NCBI GenBank assembly: GCA_903928445.1
Contig: CAIYRB010000010.1
Span: 1 to 64,000, forward strand
Source: an uncultured Pseudomonadota bacterium
GTDB lineage: Bacteria; Bdellovibrionota_B; Oligoflexia; Oligoflexales; CAIYRB01
Reading direction: 5' to 3'
DNA length: 64,000 bases
This document shows positions 16,717 to 24,870 of the stretch, one piece after another. The notes beneath the pieces are model-generated. The model made no database searches, was not told where the DNA came from, and was given only the letters and a program-made list of their open reading frames with translations. The position numbers and the translations under genes were made by a program. Position 1 is the stretch's first letter. Every line of letters begins with the position of its first letter.

Positions 16717-16821
16717 GACCGCAGCTGTTGGCTGGCAGAAAAAAGCTGAGCGTAAAAGTCCGCCGATGCAAGTAAGCTAGTGGGATGATTTGGTGGTCCG
16801 AGCGACGGGAGTGTTTAATCG

Positions 16822-17676
16822 ATGATTCGCTATCTCTTCCTCTGTGTGGCGCTTTCGGGGTGTAGTCACAGTGCTGCATCGGATGAACATGAAGTCGTGG
16901 CAGCAGACACCAAGGTGGTGCGGGAGCATGGCGTCGCGCCGGCGCTGGCAGCCCCGGTTGCCAAGGTAGGCCCGACGCCGGCCCAGGGCGCGGCAAAGGC
17001 ACCGGCGCTACCGCCCTCGACCTGCCAAGCGCTGGCCAAGCTGCCGAACGATCCGCCCGTGGCCTTGCCGGGTAAAAATGTCGTGTTAACCCGGTTCTTA
17101 AAGCCTTGCATCACCCCGGAAGGACAGCGCGGTTATGAAAAAACCACGCCGTATTTGGCCATGGGCTTTCCGTGCTCAGGCGGCGGTGGCCGGATCGAGA
17201 TCAAAGGCCACTACGCCAATCCGAAGATGGTGACGTTTTTGCTCGGCACCGATTGCCCGCTTGCACCGAGCAGTCGGGATAGCGTGCAGCAGTTGATCGG
17301 CTCCACCTTTGGCCTGCCGCAGGGGGTCAAACTCGTCGCCTACACCCCCTTTGTCGTGCAGTACTGGGAAGTACCAGCGATGGAGGACGCCGATATCGGC
17401 TATGCCTTGGAGCTACGCTCGGCGCCGGCGGTCGAGGGCCTATGGCGTCGTTTTCTCAAGCATGAACCCGTTCGCGTCCACCTGTTTGGCAGGGAAAATA
17501 CCTGGGTCCCAGGCGACAGCTTTTATGCGGTTGAGGCGGACCTGACGCAGACGGGGCGGACCTCGTTTCAGCTCCAGGTGGTGCAGGTCAAAGCGCTGCC
17601 CAAGGAGCAAATGGCCGTGGTCAAGCAGCGCTGTGAGGCGCTTAGGCCAAGCCGCAATTGCAGCGAGGTGTTTTAG
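16822..17676 (+). CDS. Predicted lipoprotein, function unknown
   Basis: A 284-residue lipoprotein. The signal MIRYLFLCVALSGC has a clear lipobox LSGC, with the lipid-modified Cys at residue 14. An Ala/Pro/Val-rich linker runs to about residue 65 and then a compact domain with several Cys (FPCSGGGG, GTDCPL, RCEALRPSRNC). The start has GGGAG at 16809-16813. No family recognised. Same strand as, and about 100 nt ahead of, the next membrane-anchored gene. Confidence 0.6.
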   Translation: MIRYLFLCVALSGCSHSAASDEHEVVAADTKVVREHGVAPALAAPVAKVGPTPAQGAAKAPALPPSTCQALAKLPNDPPVALPGKNVVLTRFLKPCITPEGQRGYEKTTPYLAMGFPCSGGGGRIEIKGHYANPKMVTFLLGTDCPLAPSSRDSVQQLIGSTFGLPQGVKLVAYTPFVVQYWEVPAMEDADIGYALELRSAPAVEGLWRRFLKHEPVRVHLFGRENTWVPGDSFYAVEADLTQTGRTSFQLQVVQVKALPKEQMAVVKQRCEALRPSRNCSEVF

Positions 17677-17773
17677 CGCGGCAAGATTCGCCGAGCCTTT
17701 TCTGCCCATTTTTTCTCGACACGGCCTTGGCTAGACTTGGAGAAGCACCTTCGCTTCACCAAAGGACCGTTCC

Positions 17774-18319
17774 ATGGGCGTGTTTCGAATTAAACAGACC
17801 CGCGACAACGTCTTCCAGGATCCCCCTTTTGATCCGTACAACTTGACTGCGCCTGGAGCGCCGCTCATCGTGGTGCGATCAAGCCGGATGCGGTGGTTGC
17901 TGTTATGTGCTGGCCTGGCGCTGGCGATTGGCTGCGGCGCTTGGTGGCGGGCGCACCTGGCGCGAGAGGTGGCGGCGGTGGATCCCTATGTCTATTTTGA
18001 AATCAAAGCCATCGGACCGGACGGTCGCGCCGTCGCTGGCGCCACCGTAACGTCAGCAGGAACGCAGGTTGGCGTGACCGATAGCTTTGGCGAGTGGCGC
18101 CGCTTCGTCCGGGTTAAACTGGGCCGCAGTCTGCCCCTGCAGCTGGGCAAATTGCAGAATGGAGAGGCCATTGCGGCGTCGCGGCAGCTGCAGATTCCCG
18201 CGACTATGCCAGAGACGGGTGCCCTGTCGATCAAAGGGCGGATCGAAATGGTTCGCGTCGCGTCTGGGCCGATCAGTAAGGCGAAAAAATCTGCGCTTCC
18301 GTCCGCTGTCACCCGCTGA
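17774..18319 (+). CDS. Single-pass membrane protein with carboxypeptidase-regulatory-like (Ig-fold) domain
   Basis: A 181-residue protein. It has an unusual 38-residue polar N-terminus (MGVFRIKQTRDNVFQ), one TM helix at about 40-58 (WLLLCAGLALAIGCGAWW), then a periplasmic beta-sandwich-like domain with GPDGRAVAGATVTSAG and VTDSFGEWRRF, a pattern of CarboxypepD_reg/DUF4198-like folds. The tail is Ser/Lys-rich. AAAGGAC lies 7 nt upstream of the ATG. Function unknown. The MGVFR opening recurs at 47182. Confidence 0.5.
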   Translation: MGVFRIKQTRDNVFQDPPFDPYNLTAPGAPLIVVRSSRMRWLLLCAGLALAIGCGAWWRAHLAREVAAVDPYVYFEIKAIGPDGRAVAGATVTSAGTQVGVTDSFGEWRRFVRVKLGRSLPLQLGKLQNGEAIAASRQLQIPATMPETGALSIKGRIEMVRVASGPISKAKKSALPSAVTR

Positions 18320-18330
18320 AGCGTTGACAA

Positions 18331-18409
18331 AAAGGAGGCGAGGTTCGACAGTAAAGGCTTCCCGCGGGACCACTGGGTGCCGGCGTCGGATGGCCTTTAC
18401 CACTCCTTT
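18331..18409 (+). promoter_or_regulatory. Foldable leader upstream of serA
   Basis: Two nested long-range stems fit the same stretch: AAAGGAG (18331-18337) with CTCCTTT (18403-18409), and inside it GTAAAGGC (18351-18358) with GCCTTTAC (18393-18400). The interior holds a further palindrome, CCCGCGGG (18361-18368). TTGACA at 18324-18329 could be a -35 element, but no good -10 follows, so the element may instead be transcribed from upstream. It ends 8 nt before the serA start codon region and could control serA translation. Confidence 0.4.
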
Positions 18410-18417
18410 ATCCGCGG

Positions 18418-20031
18418 ATGATGCGCATGTCCAATTCGAGTCTGATTCAGGTGCTGATCACCGGTCATTTGCATGATTCAGCGATCGCCGGCTTTCGCGC
18501 CAACAAGACCATGCAGATCGTCTATGCGCCTGATTGCGAACGCTCGGAGTTGCTGCGTTTGGTCGCTACGGCCCAAGTCCTGGTGACGCGCAGCGAAACC
18601 GATGTCGATCGCGAGGTCATCGACCGTGCGCCCGACTTGAAGGTGATCGCCCGCGCCGCCGTCGGCGTCGGTAACATCGCCATCGATTATGCCACCGAAA
18701 AGGGCATTTTGGTCATCAACTGCCCAGGTAAGAATACCAACTCCGCCGCCGAGTTGACCCTCGGCATGCTGCTCGCGATGCTGCGCAACGTGCCGCAAGC
18801 ACATCAGACCATGAAAGGCGGCGGTTGGGACCGCCACCGCTTTACCGGTCACGAACTGCGCGGTAGACGCATCGGTATCATCGGCCTCGGCAATGTCGGC
18901 CACCGCGTGGCGAAATTCGCCCATGGCTTTGACATGGAGGTTTATGCTTACGATCCCTACGTCGCGCCGCAGGTCTTTGAGCGCAATCAAGCCAAGCCGT
19001 TTAGCGATTTGGCGGCGATGCTGCGGCAGACCGATGTGCTGACCGTCCATGTGCCGCTCAACAAAGAGACCAAGAACATGATCGACGCGAGCATGCTGGA
19101 TCTCATGCCCAAGGGCAGCTATGTGCTGAATATCGCGCGCGGTGGCATCATCAACGAGAAGCACCTGATGGAGCGCCTGGAAAGCGGCCATATCGCTGGC
19201 GCTGGAATCGACACCTGGGAGTCAGAGCCAAAGCCATTGTCCGGCTTGCTGCAGCATCCCCACGTGTGGGCCTCGCCGCATATCGGCGCCTCAACGGTCG
19301 AAGCGCAGATCGCCATCGGCGATACCATCTTGACCCAGGTCGTCAAGGCCGTTGCCGGCGGCGTCGTCGACTATCCCGTCAACCTGCCTCAGGTTGGTCT
19401 GATCGACAGTCCGTTGTTGAATGCCTACGCTGTTTTGGCGGAAAAACTAGGCGCCTTAATCGGTCAGATCCTCGACTTCAACCCGACGACGATCAATCTC
19501 AATTATCGCGGCGACCTGGCCTCGCTCGATCACGCCATGGTACGCCTCAGCTTGATGAAGGGCTTTGCCGGTCAAGTCGTCGATGGCTATGTGTCCTTTG
19601 TCAATGTCCAGTCGCACATCGAAAAGATGGGCATCGTCCTCAGCGAAAAGCAGGACCCGAGCTTTGATAGCTATAAATCCGCATTAAAAGTCCGTGTCAG
19701 CGGCCCTGATGGCAAAGAGTTGACCGTCGGCGGCATCGTCTTTGATGATCGTTACGCGCGGATTTCCCTGCTCAACGGCTTTTACTTTGAGCTCGAACCG
19801 AGCGGTGAAATCATCATCGTCGAGAACAGCGACCGTCCTGGGGTGATCGGCGACGTCGGACACTTCCTGGCGCAGCGCGGAGTCAACATCGACAGCTTTG
19901 CCCTCAGTCGCAATCGCAAAGGTGGTCGTGCCCTGGCGCTGGTGCGCATCGACTCGCCTTTGAGTAGCGATGCCGTTGAGGCGATGATGCGCATTGATAA
20001 TGTGATCAGCGTTCACGCCGTCAACCTGTAA
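18418..20031 (+). CDS. serA: D-3-phosphoglycerate dehydrogenase
   Basis: A 537-residue first enzyme of serine synthesis. Long-form architecture: substrate and NAD domains (GLGNVGHR Rossmann motif; active-site Arg in NIARGGI, Glu in DTWESEP and His in SPHIGAS), an intervening allosteric domain about 330-455, and a C-terminal ACT domain (RPGVIGDVGHFLAQRGVNI) for serine feedback. The start is uncertain: ATG at 18418, 18421 and 18427 are all in frame and none has a strong SD. Weak SD plus a structured leader suggest translational control. Confidence 0.95.
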   Translation: MMRMSNSSLIQVLITGHLHDSAIAGFRANKTMQIVYAPDCERSELLRLVATAQVLVTRSETDVDREVIDRAPDLKVIARAAVGVGNIAIDYATEKGILVINCPGKNTNSAAELTLGMLLAMLRNVPQAHQTMKGGGWDRHRFTGHELRGRRIGIIGLGNVGHRVAKFAHGFDMEVYAYDPYVAPQVFERNQAKPFSDLAAMLRQTDVLTVHVPLNKETKNMIDASMLDLMPKGSYVLNIARGGIINEKHLMERLESGHIAGAGIDTWESEPKPLSGLLQHPHVWASPHIGASTVEAQIAIGDTILTQVVKAVAGGVVDYPVNLPQVGLIDSPLLNAYAVLAEKLGALIGQILDFNPTTINLNYRGDLASLDHAMVRLSLMKGFAGQVVDGYVSFVNVQSHIEKMGIVLSEKQDPSFDSYKSALKVRVSGPDGKELTVGGIVFDDRYARISLLNGFYFELEPSGEIIIVENSDRPGVIGDVGHFLAQRGVNIDSFALSRNRKGGRALALVRIDSPLSSDAVEAMMRIDNVISVHAVNL

Positions 20032-20056
20032 CAGCGCTGCGTTTAAGTAAACTGGA

Positions 20057-21097
20057 TCATTCCGGTTCTTCGACTTCGCCGCCCTCGATGAGGAACAGCT
20101 GCTCTTTTAAATCGTGCAGTTGTCCCTCCCAGTAGCGTGGCATACCAAAATGCGGAAAGGCGCGTGGAAAAGCTGGGTCCTGCCAGCGGCGACCAATCCA
20201 GGCGCTAAAGTGGATAAAGCGTAAGGCGCGCAGCGGCTCAATGAGGCGCAGGCTGCTGCGGTCAAAGGCGCGCATCGTCTCATAGGCTTCGAGCATGACT
20301 TGGAGTTGGCGTTGGGCATAGCGGTCGCGACCCGGGATGAGTAGCCACAAGTCTTGCACCGATGGTCCAGTGACCATGTCGTCAAAGTCGACAAAGAAGA
20401 GTTGTTCGCGACCGAGCAAGTTGCCCAGGTGGCAATCGCCGTGTAGCCGATGCCGCGTGGTTGCTTGAAACCACGGCTCACTCAGCTCGCAGATGCGTTC
20501 GACGACGCTGCTGTAGGCGTGGACCAAGTTGCTCGGTAGAATTTTGGCGTCGACCAGGTGGCGCAGGTTGGCGAGCCCGTAGGTTTGCGGTGATAGGACC
20601 AGGCGGTGGCGCGCTGGTTGACTCGCGCCGACGTTATGGATCCGCGCGAGGAGTCGTCCGGCTTGGGCGAGCTGCTCGTCGTTTAGCTCATCGGGCGACC
20701 TACCGCCGATCTTTGGAAACACTGCATACCAGAGGTCGGCATCGTGGAGTTTATGCAGGGTTTGGCCGTCGATAAAAGGGCGGGGTGCGACGACGGGGAT
20801 TTCGCTCTCCTGCAGCTCTTGCAAAAAGGCGTGCTCGTCGAGGATCTGCGCCTGGCTCCAGCGGCCCGGGCGGTAGAACTTGGCGATGAGAAAACGCCCG
20901 GGAGCATTGCGCGGCGCGTCGTCATCATCCAGTTCAATCTCGATGTCGTAGACGCGGTTTTCCATACTGTTTAAGGCCAAGGCGCGGCCGGTGCAGCGCA
21001 GGCCGGTCGATGTCTCGACAGCGCCGAGGATGCGCTCGGGGGTTAGCTCGTAGAAGTAGCGGGTGTTGGCGTCGCCCCAGACCGATGTCGTGCTCAA
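20057..21097 (-). CDS. srkA: Stress response kinase A (YihE/RdoA family)
   Basis: A 346-residue Ser/Thr kinase of the APH/choline-kinase fold. Catalytic landmarks are HGDCHLGNLL (Brenner motif, catalytic Asp) and FVDFDDMVTGP (metal-binding Asp). The N-terminal lobe has MENRVYDIEIE and a Lys in LIAKFYRPGRW. The length matches SrkA (about 328 in E. coli), where it counters envelope and oxidative stress signalling. It converges with serA, with a 25-nt gap. Its promoter lies at the left border of the accessory region. Confidence 0.88.
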   Translation of the reverse strand: MSTTSVWGDANTRYFYELTPERILGAVETSTGLRCTGRALALNSMENRVYDIEIELDDDDAPRNAPGRFLIAKFYRPGRWSQAQILDEHAFLQELQESEIPVVAPRPFIDGQTLHKLHDADLWYAVFPKIGGRSPDELNDEQLAQAGRLLARIHNVGASQPARHRLVLSPQTYGLANLRHLVDAKILPSNLVHAYSSVVERICELSEPWFQATTRHRLHGDCHLGNLLGREQLFFVDFDDMVTGPSVQDLWLLIPGRDRYAQRQLQVMLEAYETMRAFDRSSLRLIEPLRALRFIHFSAWIGRRWQDPAFPRAFPHFGMPRYWEGQLHDLKEQLFLIEGGEVEEPE

Positions 21098-21265
21098 TCG
21101 TTTGTCCTCCGTTGAGGCGCAGCATAGCGTTGCTAGACCTTAGGTAGCAAGCGCTGGGGGGTGCGGTGGAACGATTTGTTATGATTAGATTTTTGGGGTG
21201 GAATGGTGGATGCACCGATGGCATCGGGGTGGGGCAGTGGAGGAAGGTCGGCCGGCGTTGATAGT

Positions 21266-21295
21266 ACATAGTATGTAGTGTACTACATACTATGT
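21266..21295. promoter_or_regulatory. 30-bp palindrome, likely operator
   Basis: ACATAGTATGTAGT (21266-21279) and ACTACATACTATGT (21282-21295) are perfect 14-bp arms around GT. Inside each half is a TACATA-N-TATGT-type subpalindrome, reminiscent of TACA/TGTA half-sites bound by BlaI/MecI/CopY repressors. It stands 32 nt upstream of a short reading frame that resembles the N-terminus of such a repressor. Confidence 0.5.
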
Positions 21296-21326
21296 CTGAT
21301 CGAAGCGAATAAGCTCGGTGATTTGA

Positions 21327-21536
21327 ATGGGTTATCAACTTATCTTGGGGACATCGTTGACCGATGCGCAGCAGCGAGTCTTGGACGCTGTGGTTCGTCT
21401 AGGCAGTGCGAGTCCGCACCAAATTTGGGACATGCTGCCCATCCATCCCTTAAGATTTATGCCTTTGCTGTCGTGGGTTCCTTCAAGGGCTTTGATGTCA
21501 TTCGGGATATCTAGTTTGAGTCGCTGCGGGCCTTGA
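21327..21536 (+). pseudogene. Possible remnant of a BlaI/MecI-type winged-helix repressor
   Basis: Only the first 40 residues look meaningful: LTDAQQRVLDAVVRLGSASPH followed by QIWDML. This follows the BlaI/MecI pattern of an N-terminal winged helix (LT..E..VL..LW.LG....EI...L). The frame then goes into unlike sequence and stops at residue 69, where intact family members reach about 120. The adjacent 30-bp palindrome supports the reading. No beta-lactam sensor gene is nearby. The similarity is short, so confidence is low. Confidence 0.3.
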
Positions 21537-22046
21537 CAACTCATGAGGTCGACACACCTTAAGCGCCTTTCTCTTGTGTTAAAACTCTCTAAACCAATCT
21601 GAGGACAGGCTTTAGAGCTAGCGGCGAGGTGTCAAGTGTGACGGGAATTTTGGTCTCAACGGGTAGGCCCGTCGGATGAGGTGCGCGAACGAGCGGCATC
21701 GATGCTGATCGCGTTCGGCAGGCTGATAACAGTGATCAACTCGTCAGGCGGCATGAATTTCTAATTTCGTTCCGGTGGCCGCGATAATCTTAAACAGCAA
21801 ACCCATAGATACCGATGCGGTCGCTCCATTCTTAACGGCCACTCCCGGGTGGCATGAACGATCCCGATTTCGTCAGTGGGGTCGGCCTTGGTGGCTTTAT
21901 TGCGCAGGAGCTGCCATAAATAAGACTAGTCAAACCTGATCATCAAGATCTACATTTCCCTTTGATTTAGCCACCAAGGTGGTCCCCATGCTTCTTACAA
22001 TTGGTGAACTGTCCATGGCAATTGAATGTAAGCTGCTATCAGCCCC
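21537..22046. other. Gene-poor stretch with decayed sequence
   Basis: No intact gene. The minus strand at 21656-21850 holds an HPr-like relic (separate entry). An inverted pair CCTTGGTGGC/GCCACCAAGG lies about 80 nt apart near 21887-21977. The rest shows nothing I can assign. Interrupted frames and mixed composition fit an eroding accessory border. Confidence 0.4.
21656..21850 (-). pseudogene. Frameshifted relic resembling phosphocarrier protein HPr
   Basis: Reading the minus strand from about 21850, one frame gives VAVKNGATASVSMGLLFKII and then AATGTKLEIHA up to a stop at 21744. A second frame continues from 21754 with PPDELITVISL to a stop at 21656. Joined, they match the second half of HPr (K.IMGLL.LAA..GT.LEI.A.GPDE..A). 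The active-site His region would lie further upstream, where HATREW is the only faint trace. At least one frameshift is present. Confidence 0.4.
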
Positions 22047-22643
22047 ATGAGCCCCAAGGTAGAGTCAGCTCAACCGGGTCCAGGCCCTAGGCGGCAGGCC
22101 TTGACGCTATGGCTTACAGGTCTTTCTGGAGCCGGTAAGAGCACCGTCGCTTACGCGCTGGAAGGGCGTTTTCGTGACGCTGGTATCAGTGCTCTGGTAC
22201 TCGACGGCGACGCCGTGCGCGCTGGTTTATGTCGTGACCTCGGGTTTACGCCAGAAGACCGAGCGGAGAGCGCCAGGCGCGTTGCGGAGGTTGCCAGGCT
22301 GCTTAACGAAGCAGGCGTGGTCGCGATCTGTGCGTTGATCTCGCCGTTTGCGGTTGATCGCAAGCGGGCGCGCGATATCATCGGGGCGCAGCGCTTTATT
22401 GAAATCTTCGTCGATACCCCGCTGGCGGTTTGTGCCGAGCGCGATACTAAGGGCCTCTACGCTATGGCTAGGAAGGGGGCGCTGGGATCGTTGACGGGTG
22501 TGCACCAAGCCTACGAGCCGCCTGCGGCGCCAGACCTGCGGGTGACGACCGTTGATCAGACGGTGGCACAGTCGGCTGATCGAGTCTTTGCCGCCGTGCA
22601 GCCAAGGCTGGCGCCAAATCTGGGCTTTGCCGCGACCGATTGA
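22047..22643 (+). CDS. cysC: Adenylylsulfate (APS) kinase
   Basis: A 198-residue kinase that phosphorylates APS to PAPS. Walker A is GLSGAGKST (about 25-33). DGDAVRAGLCRDLGF matches the APS-binding DGDNxRxGLxxDLGF block with Ala for Asn. FIEIFVDTPLAVCAERDTKGLY and KGALGSLTGV are the mobile-lid blocks. The length is standard. No cysD/cysN or PAPS reductase is beside it; the neighbours are decayed or mobile DNA, so it may supply PAPS for sulfotransfer or be part of the island. No strong SD is visible before the ATG. Confidence 0.9.
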   Translation: MSPKVESAQPGPGPRRQALTLWLTGLSGAGKSTVAYALEGRFRDAGISALVLDGDAVRAGLCRDLGFTPEDRAESARRVAEVARLLNEAGVVAICALISPFAVDRKRARDIIGAQRFIEIFVDTPLAVCAERDTKGLYAMARKGALGSLTGVHQAYEPPAAPDLRVTTVDQTVAQSADRVFAAVQPRLAPNLGFAATD

Positions 22644-22890
22644 GCATGAGTAGGACCAGATTGATCCATGGCGTTGGCGCCAAATTAATCCATGGTCACG
22701 TTCTTGGCGCAAAGCGTTACCCATTACCACTTCCATCACCCTCTTAAGCGTTGCGGGAAATGGAGACGGGTAACGCTGGTAAATTTGCCACTCCGGCGGT
22801 CTATGTGGATTGAGCGCTGGATTTGGGTTTCTGGCTGTAGACTAAGCGAAAGCCGCTCATCATTCGCGGAGCTCGCCAGATAGCGATACC
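22644..22890. mobile_element. Repeats resembling an IS21-type element end (debris)
   Basis: Two 16-nt direct repeats, CCAGATTGATCCATGG (22656-22671) and CCAAATTAATCCATGG (22680-22695), match at 14 of 16 positions. A 10-bp inverted pair AGCGTTACCC (22713-22722)/GGGTAACGCT (22768-22777) lies just beyond. Multiple short terminal repeats of the TGGATYAATYTGG kind are typical of IS21-family ends. No transposase gene is present, so this is at most a solo end. Confidence 0.3.
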
Positions 22891-23940
22891 TCACTTTAGG
22901 CCATACCACGCGCCGCGCCCGCTGCCGTGCTGCTCCAAGTGCCCGCGCTCGATCAGGTCGCGGAAATGCTGTTTGAGCGTGTTGCGGTTGCTCCCGGTGA
23001 GTTTAATGGCGGCCGCCATTGTGATGCGCCCATGCTCACGGACGAACTCGACGATCTGCAATGACAACGCTGGCAACACGGCCAGAACGACTTTTTCGCG
23101 CTCGACCTTCTGTTCCAAGCGCCGCATCTGCTCGACCAGCGAGCGCAGGAAGAATACCAGCCATGGCTGCCAGTTGGGCGCGTCGCTGCGAATCGTACCC
23201 TGCGTTTGCCGTAGGGCAAGGTAGTAGCCTTCCTTGTTCGCCTCGATCACGCTTTCTAGCGAGGTGTACGGCACGTAGGCATAGCCTGCTTGCAGCAGCA
23301 GCAATGTCGTCAGAATACGACTGAGGCGCCCATTGCCGTCCTGAAATGGATGGATTTCCAGAAACACGACGACGAAGATAGCGATGACCAACAGCGGATG
23401 CAGTCGTGTCGTCTCGCGTTCGTCGCTTACCCACGCCACCAACTCGGACATCAAGCGCGGCGTATCGAACGGCGTCGCCGTCTCGAACACGATGCCAATC
23501 TGCGCGCCGTTGTCGTCGAAGGCCGCGACGCTGTTGGAGCTGGTCTTATAGTGGCCCCGGTGCCGTTCGTCCTTCTGGCTGTGCTCCAGCAGAATCTGGT
23601 GCATCTGCTTGAGATGGTTTTCGTTGAATGGGAAATCCTGCCAAGAGGCAAAGACCAAATCCATTAACTTGGCGTAGCCCGCCACCTCCTGCTCGTCACG
23701 GGTCTCGAAGTTCTGGATGGCGAGGTTGGACAGCAGGCGCTCGACCTCCCGGTCGCTGAGTCTACTACCTTCAATGCGGGTGGAGGAACCGATGCTCTCG
23801 ATGGTCGCTACTCGCCGCAGAGCCGAGAGACGATCGGGCGCGAGCATACCCAGAGCGCGCCATGCGCCCTTAAACTCGTCAATTCGGGCGATTAGGCCCA
23901 AGACCTCTGGCGTAATGTGGAGGCTATCAGTTCGCATCAT
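22891..23940 (-). CDS. Fic family protein (AMPylase type, autoinhibited) with winged helix
   Basis: About 350 residues. The Fic core motif is HPFQDGNGR, fully intact, with the preceding flap region present. The N-terminal inhibitory helix has the (S/T)xxxE(G/N) motif in SSTRIEGS (around residue 55), so it is a class II Fic protein kept off by its own helix. The C-terminal 60 residues form a winged helix (AAAIKLTGSNRNTLKQHF). Such proteins usually AMPylate other proteins and may repress their own gene. The start is ATG 23940 or 23937; a GTG at 23953-23955 falls inside the inverted repeat. The gene stands alone in the island. Confidence 0.88.
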   Translation of the reverse strand: MMRTDSLHITPEVLGLIARIDEFKGAWRALGMLAPDRLSALRRVATIESIGSSTRIEGSRLSDREVERLLSNLAIQNFETRDEQEVAGYAKLMDLVFASWQDFPFNENHLKQMHQILLEHSQKDERHRGHYKTSSNSVAAFDDNGAQIGIVFETATPFDTPRLMSELVAWVSDERETTRLHPLLVIAIFVVVFLEIHPFQDGNGRLSRILTTLLLLQAGYAYVPYTSLESVIEANKEGYYLALRQTQGTIRSDAPNWQPWLVFFLRSLVEQMRRLEQKVEREKVVLAVLPALSLQIVEFVREHGRITMAAAIKLTGSNRNTLKQHFRDLIERGHLEQHGSGRGAWYGLK

Positions 23941-23950
23941 GAACCAATCA

Positions 23951-24010
23951 TACACCCATTTACACCCATTTGACGAGGGCGAAATGGGTGTAAATGGGTG
24001 TAAATGGGTG
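23951..24010. repeat. 21-bp perfect inverted repeat built from AAATGGGTGT decamers, upstream of fic
   Basis: The left arm 23951-23971 and right arm 23982-24002 are exact reverse complements, separated by GACGAGGGCG. Each arm is two tandem copies of the decamer AAATGGGTGT (or its complement), and a third copy continues to 24010. It begins 11 nt upstream of the fic start. The likely use is an operator, perhaps for the winged helix of the Fic protein. Confidence 0.6.
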
Positions 24011-24145
24011 CCACCCGCGGCGGCAAGGGTAAACCTGGTACTGCAACGGCTGCCTGGAATGAATATAGCGCCATGGTTGATTGCCCTACTATCGCGCGTT
24101 CATCTCATCTACATATTAAGGAACTATTTATTCCCTATCGTGTAT

Positions 24146-24208
24146 TTGACTTTGATCCTTTTCGTGGTAATCTCGTAGGTGCGATAAGGAGATAATTTAT
24201 CTCTATCG
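24146..24208 (+). promoter_or_regulatory. Promoter and palindromic operator of the AbiE-like pair
   Basis: TTGACT (24146-24151), 16-nt spacer, TAATCT (24168-24173). Just downstream lies an imperfect palindrome 24182-24208: CGATA, AG, GAGATAA, T, TTATCTC, TATCG. AbiEi proteins are known to repress their operons by binding inverted repeats, so this is the expected operator. It touches the GTG start at 24208. Confidence 0.5.
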
Positions 24209-24858
24209 TGTCTGGGATAAAATTGAAAAAACACCTTATAATCAGTATGTTAAGAGGTTGTCTTCCGCCAATTTTTGAGGTTAGCGAGGCCAAGGCATTA
24301 TTGTCGCCCCACTACCGGGCACCGCTGAAGATTCTGGCCGCACTAGAAGAGGACCATGCGGTCATTCGCCTCAAACGGGGGACCTATGCTTTCCTTGACG
24401 GCTTTGATCCGCTCGCGGCAACCTCGCTGCTTCACGGCCCATCCTACGTGTCATTCGAAACGGCACTCGGCCACTACGGCATGGTCCCGGAGAGAGTTCA
24501 CCAGATCCTCGCGGTCGTTGACGGACGTTCCGCTACTTTCAACACACCCGTGGCCCAATACGTTTATCGCTCCCAACATCGAGAGCTTTTTGCTCTTGGA
24601 ATGAATCTTGAAGTACGGACCCATGACACGTTGGCGATCGCCAATCGGGAAAAGGCACTTCTCGACACGCTCTCTAGCGCCAAGCTCCAGGCCGCGGTGA
24701 GTTCCCCACGCCAGATCTTGGAGTATGTCATCGACGGACTGCGGGTCGATGAGGATGCTCTGGCACGTCTTTCCTTAAAAAAAATCGATACAATGGCCAC
24801 ACTCTATCGAAACCACGCTCCCATGAGATTGGCTGAGGCCCTCGCATCTTTACGTTGA
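24208..24858 (+). CDS. AbiEi-like antitoxin of a type IV toxin-antitoxin system
   Basis: Up to 216 residues. Typical AbiEi layout: an N-terminal winged helix (FEVSEAKALLSPHYRA, then LKRGTYAFLDGFDPLAATSLL) followed by an antitoxin domain with YVSFETALGHYGMVPE and TLAIANREKALLDTL. The start is not settled: GTG 24208 has AAGGAG 14-19 nt away, and the ATG at 24247 would shorten the N-terminus by 13 residues. The next gene, 12 nt downstream, encodes the cognate nucleotidyltransferase. Base use is more AT-rich than in the core genes. Confidence 0.75.
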   Translation: MSGIKLKKHLIISMLRGCLPPIFEVSEAKALLSPHYRAPLKILAALEEDHAVIRLKRGTYAFLDGFDPLAATSLLHGPSYVSFETALGHYGMVPERVHQILAVVDGRSATFNTPVAQYVYRSQHRELFALGMNLEVRTHDTLAIANREKALLDTLSSAKLQAAVSSPRQILEYVIDGLRVDEDALARLSLKKIDTMATLYRNHAPMRLAEALASLR

Positions 24859-24870
24859 AGAGGAATGAGA

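Noticed and set aside
21098-22900. Search for a second copy of the tRNA-Gly 3' end (att site) marking the island's far border
   Set aside because: I saw no match to the T-arm/acceptor sequence by eye in the window. The border remains undefined.
23951-24010. CRISPR-like array at the AAATGGGTGT repeats
   Set aside because: Units are contiguous decamers in inverted orientation with no spacers and no cas genes.
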